Shown: positions 23,076 to 35,345 of the stretch, one piece after another | Layout of the letters: each line of letters begins with the position of its first letter | Numbering within the stretch: position 1 is the first letter of the stretch | Origin: Eleginops maclovinus | Lineage: Eukaryota; Chordata; Actinopteri; Perciformes; Eleginopidae | Reading direction: 5' to 3' | Assembly (NCBI RefSeq): GCF_036324505.1 | Contig: NC_086371.1 | Span: 2,264,001 to 2,328,000 of the forward strand | Length of the DNA stretch: 64,000 nt | Notes under the pieces: generated by a model | The model's database searches: none | What the model was told of the DNA's origin: nothing | What the model saw: the letters and a program-made list of their open reading frames with translations, nothing else | Program-made: the position numbers and the translations under genes

Positions 23076-24120
23076 GCTATCGAAGAAAGAGCAAGAGGCT
23101 TTCATGTGGCCATCAGGGACCTTGAGATTAAACTGCGGCTCGGAGCTGCCGGGGAAATGATTTGTACTTTTAGCAGAAATGTATTCATGGGTCCAGCTTT
23201 TGCATAAATACCAGTAATATCAATAAATTGAAATACAGCTTCTGATATAGTAGCTCTGCTGGCACGGAAAAAAAACCAAGCCTGATTTATTTCCTGAACT
23301 GAAAGTCTGTGTGATCATTATTGTGTTGATATTCATGGTCACTGTACCACTTAAAAAGCCTCTGTTTAGCCCAGAGTGTGGTGTCAAAACGTACATGTGA
23401 GCTAAGGAGGAAATAAGTATTCATATTGTCCATGTTATTAAAGGGAATCAGTCTTTTTTAGTGTCTCTTCGGCAGCAGAGATTAAAGTTATCTGATCAGA
23501 AATAGCCTAGAAACACAGGAAAGAGACAAGGCTGATCTTTTAAAGTTGACTTTGGATTCATTTCTGTTGAGGAAAATGTAAAAAATGTCTGCCATACTAC
23601 AGAGAAGCTGATCCACAGCCAGAAAACATAAGAGATGCTGAGTTTTTATTGAGCTTATGGCGTGTTGGAATAACAATTATGATGCATTATTCACATTTGA
23701 AACCCCTAAGGGAATCTATAAAACATATTTTCTTCAATTTAATTCATAATTCATGTCTGAAATTACTGATTTCTGCAGTCCCAATAGTATGAGAGACTTG
23801 CAAAGCATTCAAACATCTCACTATGGTTTCAGTCTACTTCTAATGATGTAATGATGCGTTCACCCCAAACTCAGATCAAAGTGTTGATGGGGCGAACGTA
23901 AGACGTGAAAGCAAAGACGGAAAGTATGCAGGACGCAAATAAAGAATGCAAATGAATAATGTTTCTCTAAATGCACAAAAGGAAATTGTGTGTCAAACAA
24001 ACCTTTTGAGAGTGGGATTCCACTTCTGTCGGTGGCTGAACCATAACAGAGGAATAATAGACGCTGGTTTGCAACACAAATCGATGTGTGTAATTGTATA
24101 GCCCGTGTACGGTATAAACT
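23076..24120. other. Unassigned AT-rich sequence
   Basis: No gene or repeat boundary recognised. Confidence 0.4.
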
Positions 24121-24190
24121 CTCCTGTATAATAATAACAATAATAAGCTTTCAGGCAACAGGCCGCCCAAAGTGCTTCGCAGAGTGACAC
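24121..24190 (-). repeat. Retroposon tail fragment with (TTA)n
   Basis: On the minus strand it reads CTGCGAAGCACTTTGGGC followed by TTGCCTGAAAGC and TTATTATTGTTATTATTAT, matching the 'AGCACTTTG ... (ATT)n' end of fish LINE/SINE tails. Confidence 0.5.
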
Positions 24191-24408
24191 ACGATAAAGA
24201 CGGAGGAATATAATTGAAAGCGAGTTATAAACCAACAGAAAGAGCTTTATCACAGACCCATAAAACAAGCACACTGATACCACCAATATTACCCCGAATT
24301 CAAAGATGCGTCTTCAATTTACTTTGCTGTTCTAAGGACTAATGGGACACAAAGCAGCCGCCCCAGATGTCTTGTGAAATATGCACTTCTAGAAGAAATG
24401 CATTAGAG

Positions 24409-24767
24409 CAGGGGTGTCCAAACTTTTTTCACCGAGGGCCACATACAGAAAAATATACGCAGAGCTGGGCCGCTTACAGAGGTGAATATTGCCTCATAAG
24501 TTCAGCTATAAGTTAGCAAAACAAATCAGATGTAGGTGAATAATGCACGATACTTGAAAAAGCTTTCAGAACAAAACAGCCTACATCCCGTCTGTCTTTA
24601 GGCTCATTAATATATTTGAACATATATATTTGAGAAGTACAATATAAGACAAGAGAAAGTTTAATTTGTGGGCCGTATTCCATGATGCTTTCAGAATTTG
24701 CAGAGGGCCGGTTCAAAATGGCCTGTGGGCCGCATTTGGCCCCCGGGCTGTAGTTTGGACACCCCTG
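24409..24767 (+). mobile_element. hAT-type non-autonomous element, copy 1 (359 bp)
   Basis: Termini CAGGGGTGTCCAAACT and AGTTTGGACACCCCTG are perfect 16-bp inverted repeats. The flanks at 24401-24408 and 24768-24775 are the identical 8-mer CATTAGAG, an 8-bp target duplication as expected for hAT transposition. No transposase frame is present. The ORFs at 24513-24935 (-) and 24698-25057 (+) run through this and the next element and are not genes. Confidence 0.92.
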
Positions 24768-24865
24768 CATTAGAGGATCTGAGTGTTCTCGTTGGGTCAC
24801 AACATGAAAGGCATGTCCCTGACGTGTGTAGGGTTGTACATTTCTATAGTAGGAATAGGCTAAAT

Positions 24866-25398
24866 CAGGGGTGTCCAAACTACGGCCTGGGGGCCAAATG
24901 CGGCCCGCAGGCCATTTTGAATCGGCCCTCAGCAAATTCTAAAAGTATAATGGAATATGGCCCACAAACTAAACTTTTGCCTATCTTATATTGTACATCT
25001 CAAATATATATGTTCAGATATATGACACGTGTGTTCATGAGCCACATTTTCAAATAATTCCAGTCAACAAATCTTAGTTGGAAACAAAAAGCCCAATAAC
25101 TTATTTCTATAACGAGATTGAAATGTAACCTTCAGGTTTACTGTCATTATCAGCAATCTGAGGCTTCTGTTTTAAGGAATGATCTGCCAACAAAAATAAA
25201 TGAAACCCTAAAGACAGACGGGATGTAGGCTGTTCTTCCCTTAAAGCATTTTCAATATCGCGCATTATTCACCTACATTTGATTTGTTTTGCTAACTTAT
25301 AACTGAACTTATGAGGCGATATTCACCTCTATAAGTGGCCCAGCTCTCCTATATTTTGGTGTATGTGGCCCTCAGTAAAAGAACTTTGGACACCCCTG
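24866..25398 (-). mobile_element. hAT-type non-autonomous element, copy 2 (533 bp)
   Basis: Termini CAGGGGTGTCCAAACT and CTTTGGACACCCCTG. The interior matches copy 1 in reverse (for example TTTGTTTTGCTAACTTATA here and TATAAGTTAGCAAAACAAAT in copy 1), so the two copies lie head to head 98 bp apart. The flanks GGCTAAAT and CTCTAAAT agree in the last six bases, an eroded 8-bp target duplication. Longer than copy 1, so copy 1 is an internal-deletion derivative or a different subfamily. Confidence 0.9.
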
Positions 25399-25940
25399 CT
25401 CTAAATGAATCCAAGAGACTTCTCCTCTGAATTTAACAGGATGTATTAACACAATGATAAGATAGGTTTAAAAATGGACGCTCGGCCGAGGTCTTCTCCT
25501 CTTTAACTGGTCCACAGTCCACTTCCGAGTGGTCAGCAGTCTACAGCCTCGTAGGAAGAAGGGCTGAGTTGTGTTCTACTCTACGGTCCTTCCGGTCTCG
25601 TCTTCTCTTATTGGTTGGTAGCAACGGGGCGGGTCTTCGGCACATCGTTCTGCTCAGTGTAGAAGTGTGGTTTTATTCGAAGTCCAGGAGCAGGGTTAAA
25701 AGAAAACAAAGTGAGGCTCCTCAGAGTTTTAAAAGGAGTATTTACTAAAATGATGTGGCAGTAGGTTTTACAACAGTGTCACAGCTGTGGCTCAATACTT
25801 CGGAACACGCTTCCACAGGCCAGGTAAGAGTAGAGACTCAAAGCAGTTATCTGTCTGGCGGTCAGCGGACAGAGAGGTCGATTCTTAGGTTCAATAGTCC
25901 TTTTATTCTGCGATTGCCTTTTCCTAGTGGTCGCCTTGAC

Positions 25941-25992
25941 TAGGGTGGCCAGACGTCCGGCTTGATGCTGCGCCGGACGTCTGGCCACCCTA
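25941..25992. repeat. Perfect 21-bp foldback (palindromic hairpin)
   Basis: Left arm 25941-25961 starts TAGGGTGGCCAGACGTCC and the right arm 25972-25992 is its exact reverse complement, ending GGACGTCTGGCCACCCTA, with a 10-base loop. It sits inside repeat X copy 1. The 'AGGGTGGCCAGACGTCC' end resembles ends of fish DNA transposons, so this may be two element ends fused after internal deletion, with TA on both outer edges. Confidence 0.85.
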
Positions 25993-26585
25993 CCTGGTCA
26001 CCCTGGCCTTGACGCAAAACAGAACTTCCGGTCAGTTTAGTGATTACCTGGCATTGGGTCGTCTTCCTCCTTTGGGTATTACAGCGTCAATAAGGAGAAT
26101 CAGTCATTGTGTTTAATGTATAACACCACAAGCCACTCTTTCTGTACAGGAAACCAAAACTAAAACCGGCAGTTTTCTCCCTTCAAGCATCAAGTGTCAT
26201 CAGTGTAGTATACATCCGGTTACAAAAATAAACAGTTTCAAAATAAGACGGTTTTCAAAATAAGACAGTGTTGTAGTTACACAGATATTGGTTATTGTTC
26301 CTTACGTCAGCCTTCTCTTGAAGTCTCTCTTTATGTCTTTATATCTTATGATACAACTCTTCTGAGGCTTATGGGTTACTAAACACGTAACAGTATTATA
26401 GCAGCGTCAGTGAGTGAGAGGTAGAGGCGGTGTCTACTCATATAGACGATCAAATATAAGCTACATGCTACTTGAGGCTAAAAACAGTAACATCCGGTAT
26501 GGCCGGAAGTTCAAAATCTTGTCCGTCAGGAAACAGTGAATTATATCATTTAATGTTCCGTTTCAATATATTGATTTATTCTCAC

Positions 26586-29180
26586 AGGGCCTACATTTAA
26601 TTTTGCCCAATGCTGTTGGTTTTCAGACGTATCAGAGAACGTGTACTTGCCTCAGAGAGTCTGAAAAGACGCTAAATCTACTGAATAAAGTCAGCAACAC
26701 TGCCTCCTCTCCTGAGTAAACGGGCAATATACGCAAAGAAATTACTAAAGAACGAGAAAGTAATTTTCTGGATATCTCAATAAAGGGACTTGAAACTGGA
26801 GCTTATGGTTTTGTGTGTTTTAAACCAAAGTCATCCATTACAAGTCTCTATTTATAGTCGCAGATTGTTTCTATTTGCATCTGGTTTCATCTCGTTTTAC
26901 TGTAAATATGGCAGAAATAGCAACGCTGTGAGACTTTCAAAAGCCATTATTTGGCATGGGAGTATTGGTTTTGTGCTAGTTTTGTCACACAGACCTGGCA
27001 ACTCTACTCACTCCACCAATGATGTCCTATGCTGAAGAAGCAGATAAACTAAAGGACCAACAGGAAGAATAAGGAAAGATGTCACAGCATTCAAATCTGC
27101 AATGTATTACACAATGAATATATGTCAACGGTTGTGTTTCAAGCCGTACAGCAGCAATTAAATGCCTAATACTGCCCGGAAAATGTAAAATATTGAGTAA
27201 ATGTCTTGCAATTAATATTAAAGTGATAGAAAATGTCTTTGATGAGGTAAAAACCAGCAGATTGCCCTTCAATACGAGGCAGCAGCAGCTACAACAGTCT
27301 CATAAAAACAAGTGTCGGCTCTAAGAAACATACTCAGCGTCTTCGGATTAAACCAAAGTGATTGCAGACCCACTGAAGGTTATTTGAACCTTTATTACTT
27401 TTCCCCGTGTGAGTCTCTTGTCAGAGCTGGTTAGCTTCCACTCCCACCTACGTCGTTGCTGTAGGATTTGAATAATTCATGCTATCTGCGTTATTTATGT
27501 ATTCGCTTATTCATGAAGGCACAAATCTGTATGTGCCGTGTCGCTGCTGGAGAGGTAAATGAAGGCATCCGCCAAGTCCATGGCGGCCGAGGAGAAGCTT
27601 TTTTTTATTGTGTCATGAAATTGGATTTTGTTGTAGTCGTCATTTCACAAAGAGAGTGTGACCGATGCCTGTTGTTCGGAGGCCTGGCGGACAGAGGAAG
27701 GGTTGTTCTGCCTTTTGTCTTCCTCGCTGACTGACTGAATGTCACTCTCAATTCGTCACTGAAAAAAAAAAACTAAAAGTCTGGAAAGCCCGAAGAGAGC
27801 CTCAGGCCGGGACTTCCCTCCGCCACCATCACTAATCTCATTTAGCGCCCGGGACCTCTGACAGCAGGACAGAGAGTGATCTGGAAAAGACACATTTAGG
27901 GAGTAGAGGAGTCACGGCAGGAGAGCCGCAGAGATAACGAGGGAAGTCAGGAAACAGATAGCAGCGGCTCAGATAAAAGGGCTGATCAGCGGCTGCTCTG
28001 TTAGCACTGATGCACTGATGTGAAGGCGTTAACGCGACAGAGAAAATCCCCCAGAACAAACGCTGAAATCCACTTTAACACCGTAATCCTCACACTGCGG
28101 CTGCAGCCATTCAACACAACCTCATGCTCTTTGCTCTGGACGTGATCTGGAGGAAATTGAACCAGTCTTCACTCCTTTTCAACGTAGCAATTCGTTTTTA
28201 TTCCAGTCCAAAAAGTACAGAAGCTCAGCACCAATATCTACATTTTAACACTGAAATCACACCTGTATGAATCTAAAGAAGCTCCTCCTACCACACACAC
28301 CTGTGCCCCATTTCTCTGGAAAAAAAACAATTTTAACTGCTTTTAATTGTACTTTTTATTAAAGCAACCAATTAGTTGGCCTTTGAGGAGGTATAGGGTA
28401 GATAGACTTCAATAATAAAGGGATTTTACAGTCTCTACAACTTCACCCTTTCCCTAGGGTTGGATATTCGTAGAGCCACCTCATCGTGACGTCTGTAGTC
28501 AACACAGCATAAAGGACTACAGTTCCCATGGTGCAACTTGCTAAAGACACAGATGGGCAACCTGTGTCGTTGAGTCACAGTTTTTTACCTTTTCAATTAC
28601 AGTTAAAGTTACACGAGCCTATACAAACGAAGAATGATCACCTTAGGTGTGTTTTTATTTGAGTGTTGCCTCTTTTGTTTGATTTATTTTGTGAAGTTTT
28701 CTTTGTTGATTGTGTGAAAAGTGTATTTTATTTTCCATCAAACCCATTGCACAATATCATCCCACCATCGGAGGCCAAGCAACTCGTCAAAAATGTGACT
28801 TAAACAAATATAAAAGGAAGGAAAATAAGTTAGAAAGGTCTGTTTAAGGCGTCTAAGTGGCTTAATGGAAACAAAGCTAGGAAGACACGACAATATATTG
28901 GATTTTAAACGATTCTGGTTCTTATTGGTTCTTGATCTTGGTTCTTTGGGCGGTTAATACCTAATCACATGCCGTATTTTACTGGGGAAAAACTGCATTT
29001 ATCAGAGCTTTCAGTCAAATGTACCATTGTATTCACTGGTTGCTGTTATTAAATGCAATGATTCATTAATAATGTGCCTTGTTTTTGATCTCACAAGTAC
29101 TAAGACAACAAAGCGCAGTAAAACCAGTGGAACAGTGCCGTGTTATTCATAGTATCATTTAAATATAGTACATCTGACAG
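26586..29180. other. Unassigned sequence, no gene recognised
   Basis: About 2.6 kb. Small ORFs (26790-27035, 27027-27272, 27468-27734, 27838-28059) lack domains. GC-richer parts at 27780-28110 could be conserved non-coding DNA. Nothing decisive. Confidence 0.35.
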
Positions 29181-29344
29181 ATATGTATAGTACATTAGTT
29201 CTAAGTGGAGCATTTTCAGGATTTACAATTTCCCCGGCCTCCTTTTACTGTAGCTTTTACACTGCAATCTGCCTCTGTGACACAACCATATACAGTTTAT
29301 GTTGTGCAGTTAATATCTGCCAGCTGCTCGAATGCTTTGCTTCT

Positions 29345-29520
29345 CTCTCCCAACCCTACCGTCCACACACATTGATACCGAGGCAGGGGCTGCATTCATA
29401 CACATTGGAGGTGTGGCATGCCATCGGGAGGAATTTGGGTTCAACATCTTTCCCAAGGAGCCTATCGAACCATCGGTCTTCTAATTGGACCGTCTACCTC
29501 CTGAGCCACAACTACCCTGA
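29345..29520 (-). mobile_element. tRNA-derived SINE, degenerate
   Basis: On the minus strand it reads GTTGTGGCTCAGGAGGTAGA (A-box region), then GATGGTTCGATAGG (B-box), TCCTTGGGAAAGATGTTGAA and CCAAATTCCTCCCGATGGCA. This is the fish tRNA-SINE pattern also seen at 49190. The tail is weak. Confidence 0.75.
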
Positions 29521-31188
29521 AACCGTAGAAAGACACAAGCCCCCATAGGAAGTATAAGATGGTAGTAGACTTTTCTTGGAGTAAAGAAGTGGAACACAAG
29601 GAGAGCTTCAAACTGATGTCAGACACTGAAGATTTATTGGAAGTTATGTCCAAAGAAGACACTGTACGGACAGAGCTTCTGCCCTAACCAACTCTGAGTT
29701 TCTGTCCTTCAAACGTCTTCTTCTACCCACAGAAAGTCGGTAATCAAACCATCCATCAGCCACACATAATCAGTTACTTTTCTTGCAGAGAAACAACCTC
29801 AGGAAGGCTTCACTCTCTGAAATATGTCATACAGTCGTCCTCTCTCTGCGTTAAGGAGAGACCGTACTGTATGCATATTCAGAAGAGAGGAAGGGGTCAT
29901 CAGAAGAACAGGTGCCGGTTTATCTCATTTCCTTCGCTGCCCAAGCTCCAAGGCCAAATGTCTGCTGCAGTACAGACAGAGAACTCAGACTCAGACATTT
30001 AAATAATTCCCTATCAGACATATTGATATAATAATAAACACAGTTAATATCACTGTGCCTTCAGTGTGTTTGTATGCATGGTCGTCGTATGAAAGGGGCT
30101 ATACAAATAACGTTTGATTGATAGCGTAGCATAAGTGGTTTCCTCTCTGGAGGCAGCACATTTTAATTAATCTGCTTGGAAAAAAATGATGTGGATGTCT
30201 ACTTCTAGTGCGTTACACTTTTAAAGCTTAATGAATTATTAACCACGATGATAAAATGACTTGGCTGAATCAAACCAAACACACAGAGACAAGAACTGCT
30301 CTTGATTCAAGGCCTCTGGAAGAGGAACAGCTGGGCAGACAGATGTTTTTCTCTGGTCAGGTGAGGTGTACTTAGTGAGCGTCTGAGAACATGAAGGAGA
30401 ATTCCGGATGTCCACACAGCTCAGTCCTCCTTAGCGATGATTGGTGAGCACAAAGAGGGACTGGCTCTGCTGTTTGCACTTAATTATCCTTTAAGTGACT
30501 CAGGATGAAGCTGTTAGCGTGATACAGTACTAAAGGAAGCTTTTCCATTTGAAATATTCCAATATTCACTTTGTGGTTTTAAGGTTTAGCGATCACAGCA
30601 GAGCCGGAGATGGAGATGGAGTCTGATCCGCTGCTGCCTTCTTAATATTTCGGCGGCTCCTGTAAAGCGAGGAGAGCTGCAGGGGGAAATCTAACGGTGT
30701 GACTGATGGAATTAACCACGGGGAATCTCCCTGGAAAACACTCGGCTAAATGACGCCTCAGTCATCAGTGACAGACGATGATTATTCCCAGGGCTGAGGG
30801 GAGTCCGACAGCACGGCGAGCGGGAAGACGATTCAACAACAAACACGGCAGGAAACATTCTCCTAACAAGTTATTTAGGAGCACAGATGAGAGAACTGCT
30901 GCTTAAAAACTAGAGAACAACTTAACCAACGTGGGGACGACCAGCTTCAGTTGTGGTTCGGCTTCACATGCGTGTCGAATAATGGACACTGAAAGAGTTT
31001 TATTCAGCAGCTTAGTATTTTGTTGTGTTTGACTGAAGCTCTCATTACTGTGTACGTGCAATAGTTGCGATACAAGTGCAGCAGATTGAGTTGTGGTTAC
31101 GTGAGAATCATCAATATATTGTGCCGGAACTTTAACGGACATAATTCACTGTAGTTGTGTTGCCTCACGGGCAGTGTGCCTATGTTCC
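29521..31188. other. Unassigned sequence
   Basis: No gene is recognised. Unique-looking AT-rich words at 30160-30260 and GC-richer sequence at 30590-30850 may be conserved non-coding DNA; this is texture only. Confidence 0.35.
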
Positions 31189-31944
31189 CTCAGCCCTATG
31201 TTCCCTCAGCCCTATGTTCCCATAGCCCTATGTTCCCTCAGTCCTATGTTCCCTCAGCCCTATGTTCCCACAGTCATATGTTCCCATAGCCCTATGTTCC
31301 CTCAGCCCTATGTTCCCTCAGTCCTATGTTCCCTCAGCCCGATGTTCCCATAGCCCTATGTTCCCATAGCCCTATGTTCCACAGCCCTATGTTCCCTCAG
31401 CCCTATGTTCCCACAGTCCTATGTTCCCTCAGCCCGATGTTCCCTCAGCCCTATGTTCCCTCAGCCCTATGTTCCACAGCCCTATGTTCCCACAGTCCTA
31501 TGTTCCCTCAGCCCTATGTTCCACAGCCCTATGTTCCCTCAGCCCTATGTTCCCACAGTCCTATGTTCCCACAGCCCTATGTTCCCACAGTCCTATGTTC
31601 CCACAGTCCTATGTTCCACAGCCCTATGTTCCCTCAGCCCTATGTTCCACAGCCCTATGTTCCCTCAGCCCTATGTTCCCTCAGCCCTATGTTCCCATAG
31701 CCCTATGTTCCACAGCCCTATGTTCCCTCAGCCCTATGTTCCCTCAGCCCTATGTTCCACAGCCCTATGTTCCCTCAGCCCTATGTTCCCTCAGCCCTAT
31801 GTTCCCATAGCCCTAGGTTCCACAGCCCTATGTTCCCACAGTCCTATGTTCCCACAGCCCTATGTTCCCACAGTCCTATGTTCCCATAGCCCTATGTTCC
31901 CTCAGCCCTATGTTCCCATAGCCCTATGTTCCCTCAGTCCTATA
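31189..31944 (+). repeat. 16/15-bp minisatellite (~48 units)
   Basis: Units are CCCTATGTTCCCTCAG, CCCTATGTTCCCATAG, CCTATGTTCCCACAGT and the 15-mer CCCTATGTTCCACAG, mixed irregularly. Three long forward ORFs (31326-31700, 31405-31950, 31421-31810) are open only because no stop codon occurs in the unit. Confidence 0.97.
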
Positions 31945-33188
<1,244 letters not shown>

Positions 33189-33605
33189 GACATATTCTGC
33201 TCGTTTTGAGGTTCATACCTCTTTCTTCCTCTCCTGGGACATGTCTCCATGCTTTAATGTTCAGAAAGCTCTTTATGTTTCTCATACTGCCTGTGCTGCA
33301 GCACCTCTTTTCACCCTCTGTCTGAAACCAGAGCCCAGTCTGCTCTGATTGGCTAGCTGGGCGGCTCTGTTGTGATTGGTCAACCGCTTAGAATGTCCCG
33401 CCCCTCAGCCGCCTATCACGTACAATGTGTTAGAGGGTTAGTCAATAGAAGCGTGAGTGATACATAGTGTGTTCAGGAAGTAAAAGAAGTAGTAGGTGTT
33501 TCAGGCAGGAAGTGGAGTGTGTGGGAGACAAAGTTTGGGATTTGAGCCTTTGCAGACCATTTACATGCACTAAAAACAGTCTTTAAAAAGTCCTCCTATT
33601 TACAT
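33189..33605 (+). repeat. Teleost dispersed MITE-like repeat
   Basis: It starts AAAGAGGACATATTCTGCTC, followed by CATGCTTTAATGTTCAGAAA, CCAGTCTGCTCTGATTGG and, near the end, ACATGCACTAAAAACAGTCT. This order matches a widespread fish short repeat in which the opening reads 'ACATTATGCTCATTTTCAGG'. The ends do not give me a clear inverted repeat, so the class is uncertain. Confidence 0.6.
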
Positions 33606-34000
33606 GTTGACGCTCAGCGAGGGATCACACTACCAGACACACACACACACTAATGTTTTAATGAAAATCGAAACGATGTCAGCTTTAACTTACTGCAGGG
33701 AGAGATTTGCATTCTCCCACCTCGGCCCTCCCACATCTTCTGCATGTTTTACTCATAACATGACATTTGATCTGTACTTTTATAAGACGCTCTGAGAGGA
33801 AATTAATCAAAGTGCTGTAGAGGACGGAGCTGTTTGTAGTAAAGGTGAACAAAGTTTCATATCTCTATCGAGTAAACATTATTCAAAGTGAGGCTAATGC
33901 ATTATTAATGCTAGCTTTTACAGCAGCGCTATTTCCTGGATTGATCTAAATGAGCAAATAAATGGTTCGTTTTTAAAGAACAGCTGTTATGAGCGGTTGG
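33606..34000. other. Unassigned sequence
   Basis: A short (CA)6 and AT-rich words only. Confidence 0.4.
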
Positions 34001-34310
34001 TCCAGCAGTGGCTCAGTCAGTAGGGGCTTGGACTGGGAATCGTAGGGTCGCCGGTTCAAGTCCCCGAACAGACTTGAAATATGGAAAGTGGACTGCTACT
34101 TGGAGAGGTCCCAGTTCACCTCCTAGGCCCTGCTGTGGTGCCCTTGAGCAAGGCACCGGACACCTCCAATCCCCCCTCCCCATTGCTCCCCGGGCACTGC
34201 ACGATAGCTGCCCACTGCTCCTAGAACTAGGATGGGTTAAATGCAGAGGACCAATTTCACTGGGTGTGCTCTGCTGTGTGCATGTGACAATAAAGAGGGT
34301 TTCATCCTCC
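34001..34310 (+). mobile_element. tRNA-derived V-SINE-like element, young copy 1
   Basis: The head AGCAGTGGCTCAGTCAGTAG (A-box region) is followed by GTCGCCGGTTCAAGTCCCCG (B-box), GTGCCCTTGAGCAAGGCACC, ACTAGGATGGGTTAAATGCA and a tail GTGACAATAAAGAGGGTTTC. It is close to identical with 40372-40686, so this subfamily spread recently. The 120-codon ORF at 34008-34370 is the SINE read through. Confidence 0.9.
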
Positions 34311-34591
34311 GACTCTATCTATCAGAAAATCAACGCACTTCCACATTTATCCTCCATATTCAGCCATTGATTTAAAGAACAACTGGGAAAATGGTCAATA
34401 AACAGGATAAGAAATATATATTCTGAGGCACGAGGTGTGTATTGCCTATCATGGGTAGCTTACCATGCGTTTGCACTCATAGTTTCTTTTGCAAATGATA
34501 ATTCACTTACAGGACCACGTGTGATTTCAGGGATGATTTGAATAAAATGTGTCAAGGAAGTTTTGGGACTTCAACGTGTTGTGTTAAAGAA

Positions 34592-34598
34592 CCCCCCC

Positions 34599-34633
<35 letters not shown>
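34592..34633. repeat. C-run plus (CA)n microsatellite
   Basis: About nine C then 16 CA units. Confidence 0.95.
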
Positions 34634-34635
<2 letters not shown>

Positions 34636-34644
34636 TCAAAAAAC

Positions 34645-35345
34645 TCACCTCTTTAGTCTAGCTTTGAATTTGAGATGGATGACATGTCTTTGAGATGGAC
34701 GTGTTTTTTACTGCCTGATTTTAATAACACTTTTCATCTTATTTATTTTTTTATTTCGACTTTTAAAAATGTCCCACTCTTTTCTCACTGTTCTAACTCA
34801 TGTGGCCCTACTTCATGCTTTCTGTCTCCCAATACTTTTTCTTTTCAAATTTTTTTGCCCCAAATTTCAACTTTTTGGGAAAGTCTGACTTTTTTTTTAT
34901 TTCCTTTTTTTTTATGTTGACTTTTTAAACAATTTCGACATGTTTTTCTAGATGATCATGTTTTCCTCAATATACTTTATTATAAGTTCTTACTTTTTTT
35001 TCATGTCAACTTTTAAAAATGGTGACTATTTCTTCAGATTGAGACTTTTTCTTTTCAAATTCCCACTTTTAAAAATGTCCCACTCTTTTTCTCAGTATTC
35101 CAAATCCCTCCTCCCAATTATTTTTCCTTTAGATTTTTATTTTCCAAATTTCAACTTTTGGGGAATTCACGACTATTTCTTCAGAATCATCAGACTTTCT
35201 TTTTCTACATTTCGACTTTTAAAAATCTCCCACTGTTTTCTCATTACTCTAACTCCTTCATGTGTCTCTAATGTTTTCTTTTAAATTGAGTTTTTTTCTT
35301 CAAAATTTCAACTTTTTGCTTCCATTTCTTCTCAAAACTCCCCCC
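34645..35345 (+). repeat. T-rich diverged tandem repeat
   Basis: The word ACTTTTAAAAATGTCCCACT recurs in variant form near 34757, 35068 and 35215, and AAATTTCAACTTTTTGGG near 34862 and 35148. Similar sentences (TTTCTTTTCAAATT, TCTAACTC) recur between them. This suggests an old tandem array that has lost strict periodicity. ORFs in this block are compositional. Confidence 0.6.

Larger units (their letters stand above)
24815..26585 (+). repeat. Dispersed repeat X, copy 1 (holds hAT copy 2)
   Basis: It shares blocks in the same order with 52600-53110: TAGGAATAG / ACTTCTCCTCTGAATTTAAC (around the hAT), GGAAGAAGGGCTGA and GGTCCTTCCGGTCTCGTC, then GAGGCTAAAAACAGTAACAT and CCGGAAGTTC. Copy 1 has ~700 bp (about 25690-26385) not found in copy 2. 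The superfamily is unclear; the length and order would fit an LTR-type or large non-autonomous element. Confidence 0.6.

Noticed and set aside
22882..23160. 92-codon ORF containing unit U copy 3
   Set aside because: The two sister copies of U have stops and indels in the matching frame.
24513..25057. 140- and 119-codon ORFs that resemble each other
   Set aside because: Their similarity comes from the two inverted hAT-type elements; no transposase motif is present.
34001..34080. tRNA gene
   Set aside because: A- and B-box-like words are present, but the sequence continues into the SINE body and cannot fold as a full cloverleaf with intact acceptor stem; the same holds at 18753, 40372, 42484 and 49190.
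34008..34370. 120-codon ORF and its 69-codon relative at 40452-40661
   Set aside because: These are read-through of the same SINE in two places.
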